DNA from: Chrysemys picta bellii
Taxonomy: Eukaryota > Chordata > Testudines > Emydidae
Length of the DNA stretch: 64,000 nt
Assembly: GCF_011386835.1 (NCBI RefSeq)
Contig: NC_088804.1
Coordinates: 40,101,549-40,165,548, forward strand
Reading direction: 5' to 3'
Shown: piece by piece, positions 55,729 through 64,000 of the stretch
Numbering within the stretch: the first letter of the stretch is position 1
Layout: each line of letters begins with the position of its first letter
Notes under the pieces: generated by a model
Databases searched by the model: none
Told to the model about the DNA's origin: nothing
Seen by the model: only the letters and a program-made list of their open reading frames with translations
Program-made: the position numbers and the translations under genes

Positions 55729-58378
55729 TGGAATTATACCAGGGATGAATTAAGTCTGTTGCAGGAGAGGAAGTGTAACTATTCAAGTGTGTTCTATTTA
55801 TCTTAAAGTGTAATTGACGATACTTATGTGCCCTGCGCTGATTAAGAGGGAAGAACTAGGTTAATATAGTCCAGGGTTTCTAATCTTGAACATACTGTGC
55901 AATATAAATAGATAGCAGGTTATGCTTCCATTTTAATTACATTCCCTAAAAAAATGTTGAAAAGAAAAAAATAAAATTATAAACAGTTACAAACATTTTC
56001 TGATCCAGTGGCCACATCAAACATATGCTTGAGAGGGGCTGTTTCATATGAGCATAATTGCATAGGCACGCAGTCAGCTCAGCTTTCCCTCCAGAATGTT
56101 AGAAGACAAGAGTTTGTGTACAATTTATAATAAATTATTCATCCCTTTTTTTATTAGCATCATAATTGCTTTTTGCGGTAGCCCAAGTAAATGCTGAAGC
56201 TGTTATGAAAGCACAGAAATTCCATTAATAATTTTTCCACGTTTTTTTTTTTTTCATTTAGTTTCTTCCTGGATTTTCCCCACTCTTTGGATTTGGATGT
56301 TATCGGAGAGCAATGCATTTATTGTTTTCTGTTCTACAGGTAAAAGGCACAAAACATTCCCCCCCCCCCCCAGCATTGTGCACTAATACTTGCAGTGCTA
56401 AAGAAACATGAAAACAGTTTAGTCAGAGAGGATGCCAGTCCTTTTCACACACCCCTGAGAGGAACACCTACCTGTCAGCAGCTATACCCAGAAGTATTCT
56501 AGTGCTCTGTCTCCATCCTGGATTGAAATTCTTAGCAATGACCTCCTATGCCTTTGTGTCAACAGAGCTGCAGATTTGAGAGTCTCACACTCTATGCATT
56601 TGGCAAACTGTTGTGCCTTAACACTGCTGAGGTCACTGGTAAGGTTTTGCACTAGAGCGCAAGTTTGATGAAGTTGGGGTATGTATTGCTTTCGGGCAGC
56701 TGCTGGTGATGGAATTGAAAGCCTCATGGAGTGTTGGAGTGTGTAGTTGACAGCATTATATGCAATATGAAGGGGGAAAGGGATGCACAAGTCTTTCCCC
56801 TTAACTTCTTTTTTCCGGGCTTTTCAGGTTTTGGGTGGGTGAAGTGTCCTGATGCAGTCTTAATTGTCACTAATTAATGCTAATTAATTTGAGTGGCTCC
56901 CATGAAATCACTAGGTCACTGAGATTACATATTAATGGTCCTTTAGATTAAATAGGATTAAACCTAGGGAACCCTTTCCTTCCCTATCATTTCACAATTG
57001 ATTTTTATTTAACGTAGGAGGGTGAATCCAACTTCTAAAGTTGGCTGCTTAAATTGTATGTGTAAATGGCAATTTAGAAGTTCAGTTGCTTGTTTTGCAT
57101 GCTTTAGGGGGTCCTTTGCTGTGCAGGTGTGGGGTTTGTGCACACAGTTCTTGCATGACATTTTTCAGTAATGATCTGCCAAAGAGTAAAATTATAACCA
57201 AACACACACCTTGTGCCATTGGGAGTTTGGATCCTATCTGATTCAGCACTTTATTATGTCTCTGGTGCCCCAAATCTAACCTGGCCCAATGAAAGTGCTC
57301 TCTGTCTTTCAGCATAGAATAAACCAGTAAGGTCTCAGTTAAGCAGTGTACTTAAGCATGTGCCTAACTTAAAGCACGTGAGTAGCATATAAGTACCTTG
57401 AGGCTAGGAACCATATCTTGCCAGAGCCAGACTGGTGTTTAACAAAGTCCGACTCATCTGTCTCGTCTCTCTAGTTTAGGTTGTAAGCCATTTGGAGAAG
57501 GGACTGCACTTTCCTCAGCACTGAGCCCCCTGCCAATGCTCAGTAAATTCAATAGTCTCTTTTGAGAGTTGTATCTGTATTACAAAGTGCCTTACAGCTT
57601 TACTAATGGTTGCAGGTCTACATTTCCAAGCAGATAACAGAAATAGATCTGTGTGGAATTACACAGTACAGTTACATGCAGCATGCGATTCAGAGAGAAT
57701 AGCACAGGAAGACAATTACAATAAGTAAGGGAAGTGAAGCGAGATTTGAAAGAGGTGGCTAGTTGATCAGGCAGAGGGATAGAGGAAAACCTTTTGAGGT
57801 GATAGGCGATGCAAAGAAGATGGCTCTTGTGCCAGCATTGGTGGGATTGTGGGAAAGAACAGGGGATTGTGGGAAAGAACAGCAGTTAGATGCTAGATAT
57901 GGGGATCGGAGAGAGAGGGTGTGTGTGTGATGGGATAAAGCTGGAACAAGTCCAGAGAGAATTTCAAACCAAACAAAGATTGAGCTAGGGAACACAGTCA
58001 GTTTCTGCAAGAGGATCTCCTGCTACCTACATTTCCCAACTGCAGCAGACACAATATTTCTACTTGTGATTTTCACTGTAGTGGTGGAAAGTAATATCCT
58101 TGCTTGGAGCTGACACATCCTTCAGTGAAAGCTCTGGGAGGTCTGTTTATTACCAATGAGTGACATGCTGAAATCCTGACACCAAAGTACTTATGTTCCA
58201 ACGTAATTATTGACTTTCTGCCATGGAATGTGCATGTCCTTCCAAGAGCTGCTTTCATCCATGCTGTGACAGACACACACAGACACTCACTCTCTCTCTC
58301 TTTTGAGCTGCCTTTAAAGAAGCAAGGAAGGAAGGGCATAATGTAGATTGGGCATTGCACTAATCGTTGCTTAGCCAT
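55729..58378. other. Repeat-poor sequence; possible recursive splice site
   Basis: The stretch 56100-56345 is AT-rich and unique-looking. At 56339/56340 it has TTTTCTGTTCTACAG directly followed by GTAAAAGG, the arrangement of a recursive splice site in a long intron. A minus frame at 56482-56790 has no recognised domain. 57370-57550 is probably a decayed retroposon tail, with GGTTGTAAGCCATTTGGAGA and CTCAGTAAATTCAATAG. A perfect 20-bp tandem duplication lies at 57843-57882. Confidence 0.3.
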
Positions 58379-58496
58379 GCAGCTTGATTTGGATGCAGGA
58401 ACGCTGACGTGAGGCAGTCCTCTGGCATTTCAGTGCTTCTGTATCAATGCCAGAGGACTGCCTCACGTCAGCGTTCCTGCATCCAAATCAAGCTGC
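58379..58496. repeat. Perfect 51-bp inverted repeat with a 16-bp loop
   Basis: 58379-58429 and 58446-58496 are exact reverse complements over all 51 bases, around the 16-base loop 58430-58445. The arm begins GCAGCTTGATTTGGATGCAG and includes two CpGs that match in both arms. The arm is not a repeat family that I recognise. An RNA copy would fold into a long perfect hairpin. It could come from a recent template-switch mutation, a foldback element, or a small-RNA-producing locus. The match is seen in the sequence; the origin is inference. Confidence 0.95.
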
Positions 58497-59279
58497 CCCT
58501 CGTGTAGCAAAAGGTGAACCATCAATTTAAGATCTCCATTCCGGGGCATCATGGTTTGCCATGAAGTTGCCTCTCCGATATCAATCAGAGTGGGAGAGAA
58601 CATGGGGGAAAGATGGCAAACCTTAAACTGAGTGATGGAGCCCAACCCTTTCTCTCAGGTGTGGGTAAATGTCCTGGATTATTTGTCAATGGAAATTTTA
58701 AAATAAATATAATCCACGTGTGCCTAGAAGCAAAAGGGTGAAATGTATTGCTTGTGTAAATCCTGGTGCATCAAAGAAAATGGTGGTGCAAGTAATAGTG
58801 CAGACTCCATTAATTATTTATTAATTATATACAAATTTTAATGAAAATAATTAAAAATAAAACAATAATTAAGATAATGCAGACTAGCAATCCCGTCGCA
58901 TTTGCTATACTTGTTTTATACACCCACTTAATGCGGGATTACTGCAGTACTTGTCTTCACCCTTTTTTTTTTTTTTTAAACCAAAAGAACTTGCTTTCTG
59001 CATCAGGTGTTGAACATGGGTTGGTCTTGTCTCCACCAGTGGCTAAGCCTGACTGTGTTCTACCATGTTTGGAGGAAGCAGGTAGCTTTGTTTGGCATCA
59101 CATTTCAAGTATAGACATGGCCTTAGAAGTGGAACACGCAGGGCAGAGCGGTGTTACTTGGCTTTTGGGAAGAAGCAGAGGGAAGTTCATTATGGATGGA
59201 ATTCAGTGGTGACAAATGCTAAGTAATCCCACCTCGGAGGAAATAATTGAATTGCTCCTACAATTTTCTTTGTTCTAAA
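58497..59279. other. Unassigned sequence
   Basis: No repeat or gene is recognised. The frame 58841-59212 starts in an A-rich tract and has no domain motif. Confidence 0.35.
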
Positions 59280-59622
59280 TTTACTGTATCAACTCAGGAG
59301 AAAGCCCTGGATTTCTTTTGTGGACTGCTCAGTGAAGATCTCAGGTCAATGGACAGTAACGGTAACAGAGGAAAAGAAGTGAACAGCAATGTTAGGGTTC
59401 ATTAGGAACAGAACAGAGAATAATAGGGATAATGTTATAATGCCATAATATAAATCAATGGTATATCCTCCGCTGGAATACCGTGCCGAGCTCTGTTCAA
59501 CTCATCTCAAATAAGATATAGCAGCATTAGGAGGGATTCAGAGATAGGAGATGAAAATAGAGAGGTAGAAAAACTCAGGAAGAGAGATGGAACACCCCTC
59601 CCCTCCCTGTAAGGATTAAACA
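59280..59622 (+). mobile_element. CR1 LINE internal fragment
   Basis: Plus-strand CR1 sequence upstream of the 3' end: AGCAATGTTAGGGTTCATTA, AACAGAGAATAATAGGGATA, AAATCAATGGTATATCCTCC and GAATACCGTGCCGAGC, corresponding to the region that encodes NAMLGFIKRN...LEYCVQF in intact copies. It has many stops. The 3' terminus is absent. Confidence 0.75.
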
Positions 59623-59923
59623 TAGGCACAGAAATGCCAACCAGTAACAATTAGAGTATGACATGTAGCGGTGGGTGGTGTTTTGCCACAAACCCTGTAT
59701 AGAGGCCAGCACATAGTTATGTGGTTCCGGAAGCAGACTGGAAGGTTTGATTGAGAAATATGGGTCATAAGCTGCCTGGTGCTGTCTCTCACTACAGATT
59801 CTGTGCCGGCGCTATACCATCCTTCAGCGTTGGAGGTGGCGGATGCAAGACTCCATCCACATAGGGCAGGGGAATGTAGCATCCTCATGGGAGCTGCTCT
59901 CCCCTCCTTGCTGCTCCTCACGG
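59623..59923. other. Unassigned sequence
   Basis: No gene or repeat is recognised. A minus frame at 59616-59921 has no motif. Confidence 0.35.
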
Positions 59924-60915
59924 TACAGGGCAGGCCTTACATGCGACTTTAAGCGAAACGATGTTAAGCAAATCCAATTTCCCCATAAGAATTAATGTAA
60001 ATATGGGGGGTTAGGTTCCAGGAAAATTTTTTTCACCAGACAAAAGATTATATATATAAATACAGTATAAGTTTTAAACAAACAATTTAATACTGTACAC
60101 AGCAATGATGATTGTGAAGCTTGGTTGAGGTGGTGGAGTCAGAGGGTGCAATAGGGTGGGATATTTCCCAGGGAATGTCTTACTGCTAAATGATGAACTA
60201 GCACTTGGCTGAGCCCTCAAGGGTTAACCCATTGTTGTTAATGTAGCCTCACACTCTACAAGGCAGCACAAATGGAGGGAGGGGAGACAGCATGGCAGAC
60301 AGAAACAGAGACACACACCGTCTGTGTGTGAGAGAGAGATGCACATTGACCCTTTAAGTACACTGACCACACTCTAAGTACATTGCCTTTTTAAGTAGAT
60401 CAGCAAGTTGAGACAGCAGCTGTTGCCAGCAAGCTCCCTCCGTCCTGAGACCTGTCGTGCCCCACCCTGCTCTATAGAGATGGGGTAAGCGGGGCCAGGA
60501 GCAGGAGGGAGGGGGACACCCTGATATTAGCCCCTCTCTTCCCCCCTCCCCCCTGCACAGCAAGCAGGAGGCTCCTGGGAGCTGCTCCAAGGCAGAGGGC
60601 AGGAGCAGCACATGGCAGTGGGGGGAGGGACAGCTGAATTGCTGACAATTGATAGCCTGCTGGGCAGCTTCCGCACAGGGAACTTAGGAGAGTGGGGCGC
60701 TGATAGGGGGGCTGGTGGTCAACCCTGGTTCCAAGCCCCCACCAGCTAGCTCCAATGGGCTGCTCTTCCTGCAAGCAGTGGACAAAGCAGGCGGCTGACA
60801 AATGACGTTATAAGGGAGCACTGCGCAACTTTAAACAAGCATGTTCCCTAATTGATCAGCAACCTAACAACGAAACAACGTTAACCGGGACAACTTTAAG
60901 TGAGGAGTTACTGTA
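59924..60915. mobile_element. Tigger/mariner-like non-autonomous transposon, about 1 kb
   Basis: The left side begins TACAG and has CGACTTTAAGCGAAACGATG followed by CAATTTCCCCATAAGAATTA. The right side ends ACAACTTTAAGTGAGGAGTT and ACTGTA. TA at each edge fits a Tc1/mariner or pogo-type target, and the body phrase GGGGGTTAGGTTCCAGG belongs to a turtle repeat I recall with TACAGTAACTCCTCACTTAA ends. The extreme left end looks rearranged, so inverted repeats are poor there. No transposase frame. The GC-rich centre contains only chance frames on the minus strand (60354-60801). Confidence 0.7.
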
Positions 60916-60944
60916 CCTTACTATGGGATTTGGGAACCTAGCAT

Positions 60945-61062
60945 CCAGCAGCCAGATTAGAAAAGGAGCCTAAGAGAGAAAAATGCCCCAGTGCCATTAC
61001 ATTTCAATGCGATGTGAGTGCCCAATTCCCTTAGGCTCTTTTGAAAATCCTAACCACAGAGT
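60945..61062. repeat. Palindromic repeat (TTAGGCTCTTTTGAAAATCC type)
   Basis: Arms GATTAGAAAAGGAGCCTAAG and CTTAGGCTCTTTTGAAAATC flank CATTACATTTCAATGCGATG. Family of 9788-9897 and 24541-24650. Confidence 0.6.
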
Positions 61063-61215
61063 GTAGGGTGGTGGTGTTCTAAACAGATCAAACCAAAGGA
61101 TGTGAGTACTTGACTTTCTAACTCTTAAGCACACTGGTTTTTAGCGCTATAAACTGGTGGGCAGACATGCCAGCTAGGGAAGATTAAGTAAAGCCTCAAA
61201 CTCCAGGTCGTCCAA

Positions 61216-61464
61216 GGCTGGGTCTACACTACCCGCCTGAATTGGCGGGTAGAAATTGACCTCTTGGGGATCCCCGAATCGACGCTCTTACTCCACCAGC
61301 AGAGGTGGGAGTAAGCGCCGTTGACGGGAAGCCGCAGAGGTCAATTTTGCCGCCGTCCCTACAGCGGGGTAAGTCGGCTGCGATACATCAAATTCAGCTA
61401 CGCTATTCGCGTAGCTGAAATTGCGTATCTTAAATCGAGCCCCCCCTGTAGTGTAGATGTAGCC
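61216..61464. mobile_element. Harbinger-like MITE, 249 bp
   Basis: Ends GGCTGGGTCTACACTAC and GTAGTGTAGATGTAGCC are inverted repeats. Possible 3-bp target duplication is CAA (61213-61215) and TAA (61465-61467), one mismatch. Internal hairpin TTCAGCTACG-CTATTCG-CGTAGCTGAA is close to the hairpin of the element at 54875. CpG-rich, with no coding capacity. Minus frame 61288-61524 is a composition effect. Confidence 0.82.
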
Positions 61465-61543
61465 TAAGTCTCTTTGCTCAAGGCTGGCTTTGTTAACACC
61501 ACGAAGATTCCAACCCCAGAACAAAGGAACTCACCTCATTTGA

Positions 61544-62205
61544 CAGGTTTCAGAGTAGCAGCCGTGTTAGTCTGTATCCGCAAAAAGAACAGGAGTACTT
61601 GTGGCACCTTAGAGACTAACAAATTTATTTGAGCATAAGCTTTCGTGGGCTACAGCCCATTTCATCGGATGCATAGAATGGAACATATAGTGAGGATATA
61701 TATATACATACAGAGACCCTGAAAAGGTGGGAGTTGCCCAACCAACTCGAAGAGGCTAATTAATTAAGATGAACTGTTGTCAGCAGAAGAAAAAAAAAAC
61801 GTTTCTAGTGATAATCAAGATGGCCCATTTAAGGCAGTTTGACAAGAAGCTGTGAGGATACTTAACATGGGGGAAAATAGATTCAATGTGTGTAATGGCT
61901 CAGCCGTTCCCAGTCTCTATTTAAGCCTAGACTGATAGTATCTAGTTTGCATATCAATTCAAGTTCAGCAGTTTCTCATTGGAGTCTGTTTTTGAAGCTT
62001 TTCTGTTGCAAAATTGCCACCTTTAAATCTGTTACTGAATGGCCAGACAGGTTAAAGTGTTCTCCTACTGGTTTTTGAATGTTATGATTCCTGATGTTAG
62101 ATTTGTGTCCATTTATTCTTAGACTGTCTGGTTTGGCCAATGTACATGGCAGAGGGGCATTGCTGGCACATGGTGGCATACATCACATTGGTGTGATATA
62201 TGATC
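61544..62205 (-). mobile_element. Penelope-like element, 3' part with GIY-YIG endonuclease remnant
   Basis: On the minus strand the element reads from about 62205 toward 61544. Just inside, one frame spells CQQCPSAMYIGQT, the Cys pair and YIGQT of the GIY-YIG endonuclease of Penelope-like elements. After a frame shift the 61976-62179 frame gives RINGHKSNIRNHNIQKPVGE and HFNLSGHSVTDLKVAILQQ, which fit the downstream nuclease segment (PVGxHF and GHSxxD). A stop then interrupts the ELELICKLDTISLGLNRDW region. The non-coding 3' end runs to CAGGTTTCAGAGTAGCAGCC at 61544. The reverse transcriptase part is missing. This is the parent type of the inverted pair at 45448-45656. The copy is dead. Confidence 0.9.
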
Positions 62206-62219
62206 ACATATATCACACC
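62190..62219. repeat. 13-bp perfect inverted repeat
   Basis: GGTGTGATATATG and CATATATCACACC flank ATCA, at the 5' truncation edge of the Penelope fragment. It may be a junction palindrome or a chance AT-rich hairpin. Confidence 0.6.
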
Positions 62220-62729
62220 TCATTTAGTGACAGCCACTAGGATCCTTTCCAGCTCCCAGCAAGTGGGGAGGGGAGGGCCAGGGAACACCTCCCCCTTAAG
62301 TAGCAGCTGCTCCACCAGCTCCCTGTTTGCTTTCATAGATGCACATGGGGAGAGGAAAGAATTGAGACAAGAGCCCACTGCATAAGCGCCTCTTGTTGGC
62401 CAGCTCAGTGGGTAGCCCTGGCAAGACTTTAAAACACTGGACTTGAGTATAGTTCTCTCCACCAAGCTGATGTTTGTATTAAATTCAAATGTGTTTTCAG
62501 GACATTATTTCACTTAGGAGCAGGAAAACCAATGAATAATGCACTAGGGTCATCAAGACAAGTATTTGCAGAAGAGCTGCTCTTTACACAGCCCAAATAC
62601 ACTCTGTGACCAGATGTAAAGGTGGCGTGTTATGTCCCAGTATAGTTTTTTTTTTTAGATGTTTCTCTGGTTGGTTGCTCCCAATTGAAATGGCATGTTC
62701 TGAAGATGCATTTGAATGTAATATGATTA
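62220..62729. other. Unassigned sequence
   Basis: No gene or repeat is recognised. Frames at 62200-62465 overlap on both strands. Confidence 0.35.
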
Positions 62730-62867
62730 GGGCTTGGTCTACACTACAGACTTATGTGGGTATAACTATGTCGCTCGGATTTTCCACACCGCTGAGCAAC
62801 ACAGTTATACCAATCTCACCCCTGGTGTAGACAGCGCTGGGTTGACGCTGTATGTGTAGACAAGCTC
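62730..62867. mobile_element. Harbinger-like MITE, shortened, about 138 bp
   Basis: Left end GGGCTTGGTCTACACTACAG is intact for the family. GGGTATAACTATGTCGCTCG is mirrored by GAGCAACACAGTTATACC. The right side GTATGTGTAGACAAGCTC is a plausible, decayed inverted end, but the usual long interior is missing, so there is an internal deletion. Target duplication is not clear. Confidence 0.65.
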
Positions 62868-63477
62868 GAGGATAGCCTCCGGAGTGGCGCTAGCTAGGAC
62901 AACAATCACAAGCGGAGTTGGTCAGAAAAACATTGATGGAACATTTTTTTCATCAGAATTTGCTAGTTCTTCAACATCGAAACACTCGGCGGGACCATGG
63001 AGATTTTGATTGAATTCCAGCTCAGACCTGCCTGCTTCCCTACCAACTCACCCACTTGACCCCTCAGCGGCCTGCCTGGCTCCCAGGCCTCCTGGCTCGA
63101 GTGCAGCCCTCCAGGCAGCCCACCCTGGGGCTGGGGCACCCAGTAGAGCTGGGTGGAGAACAGTAACTTGATTTTTATAGAGAATTTTGAAGGTTTTGGT
63201 TTCCGTTCTGAACTGGAACTAAACCCGATTTAAGAATCTTAAAATCCTCCATGAACGCGAATTACCATTCTCCACCTAGCTCTCATTATGAGGGCTAGCA
63301 CCCCTCCTGCTTCAGTACATAAGCCTCTTCTGCTGAGCTGAGGAAGAAAAGCCGCCTGGTGTTACAGAACTGCAAGCCTGGGGACATCCTGGGGAAAGTT
63401 ACATATTCTGCTGAAGCATCGTGTGCTGCCCACTCACGCAAACAGGTTGCCAGAGTATGGACCATTGGTCTGTTCAC
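62868..63477. other. A/T-rich repeat fragments and unassigned sequence
   Basis: GAACATTTTTTTCATCAGAA (about 62939-62958) and AATTTTGAAGGTTTTGGTTT (about 63182-63201) match the A/T-rich repeat family noted at 26980-27185, separated by a C-rich stretch. No gene is recognised. Confidence 0.4.
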
Positions 63478-63545
63478 AGATTTGAAGGCCAGAAGGGACC
63501 ATTATGATTATCTAGTCTGTCCTCCTGCACAACATAAGCTGGAGA
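63478..63545 (-). mobile_element. CR1 LINE 3' end, short
   Basis: CAGATTTGAAGGCCAGAAGG, GACCATTATGATTATCTAGT and CTGTCCTCCTGCACAACATA are the reversed 3' end of the same CR1 subfamily as 6879-7082. Only about 70 bp remain. Confidence 0.8.
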
Positions 63546-64000
63546 ATTATGGTTCTTCTGCCTTTAAATTTTATGCAGTATTTTTTCTCCTTTTTTCTTT
63601 GTTGTTGTGATTGGCTTTAGCCTAGTTTTCTTTTCTTTTTCAATCCAGTAATTTGTCAACATGTCAGTGAATGAGAATAAAACTTACTCAGGGCCAGGAC
63701 AATACTTGGAGAAACGGCAATGTCAGAAGTTGGGCATCTCTTTTGTTTTAGGGGAAAGTCAAGCACAGATCATGAAACTAATTGTCCTGAACTGGTAATT
63801 AATGGGTTGTGATTTATAAAAAGAGATACTAATTAGGAGGCTCCGAAATGCTTTATTCAGCAAATAATAGGCTGTCGGTCTGTTCGATTTCAGGTGTCCT
63901 GGAACAAAAGTTACATTGAAAAATTATTTTTATTTCCATTGTCCTGCTCTAAATTGCAACACTATACTGTTTCTACTTTAAATTAGTGCTCAGGCATTTT
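63546..64000. other. Unassigned sequence at the right edge
   Basis: No gene or repeat is recognised. Pyrimidine-rich tract near 63570-63605. Confidence 0.35.

Noticed and set aside
57843..57882. Perfect 20-bp tandem duplication as a regulatory repeat
   Set aside because: A single duplicated unit is readily explained by replication slippage. Similarly at 16879-16918.
60354..60801. Leu/Pro/Ser-rich minus-strand frames
   Set aside because: They fall within the Tigger/mariner-like non-autonomous element and show no transposase motifs.

Overview
The window looks like vertebrate nuclear DNA from a cryptodiran turtle. It contains several repeats I recognise as abundant in turtles: CR1 LINE 3' ends closing in TCTATGATTCTATGA, a Penelope-like element whose 3' end carries the string GGTGCCACAAGTACTCCTG, hAT-type non-autonomous transposons beginning AGGGTTACCATA or TAGGGTGACCAG, and tRNA-derived SINEs. 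No database was searched, so this identification rests on recalled repeat families. There are no operons, no bacterial genes, no convincing tRNA or rRNA genes, and no intact host protein-coding gene. Almost every open reading frame is either a chance frame or a decayed transposon frame.

Layout. 1-1720 is a decayed CR1 element. 1.7-6 kb holds tRNA-like inverted repeats, a split SINE and sequence I take as unique. 5.8-6.7 kb is the longest open frame and is unrecognised. 6.8-15.2 kb carries CR1 ends, SINEs and three hAT-type elements (7463, 12801, 14730). 15.2-20.3 kb is mostly repeat-poor, with a stretch near 17.3-17.9 kb that resembles conserved regulatory DNA. 20.4-22.0 kb has an RTE-like LINE with a 5' inversion next to a CR1 end. 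22-29 kb is repeat-poor with palindromic short repeats, an L2-like remnant and a CR1 end. 29.5-30.2 kb is a hAT-type element with an internal 43-bp minisatellite. 30-34.6 kb has SINEs, CR1 ends and a probable solo LTR split by a 123-bp hAT-type element. 34.6-43 kb is mixed, with one possible 66-nt host exon at 42854. 43-46 kb is a cluster of three hAT-type elements and a perfect 74-bp Penelope inverted pair. 48.8-52.4 kb holds a GC-rich tandem array and further DNA transposons. 53.9-55.7 kb is two CR1 elements, one split by a Harbinger-like element. 58.4 kb has a perfect 51-bp hairpin of unknown origin. 59.9-62.2 kb holds a Tigger/mariner-like element, a second Harbinger-like element and a Penelope fragment.

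The window is best read as a long intron or an intergenic region of a large gene. The signals not explained by transposons are the candidate micro-exon at 42854-42919, several CpG-retaining or homeodomain-motif-rich unique stretches, a possible recursive splice site at 56339/56340, and the two long perfect inverted repeats at 45448-45613 and 58379-58496. Insertions with 8-bp target duplications that are still perfect (14730-15206, 34145-34267, 44988-45210) show relatively recent hAT activity.
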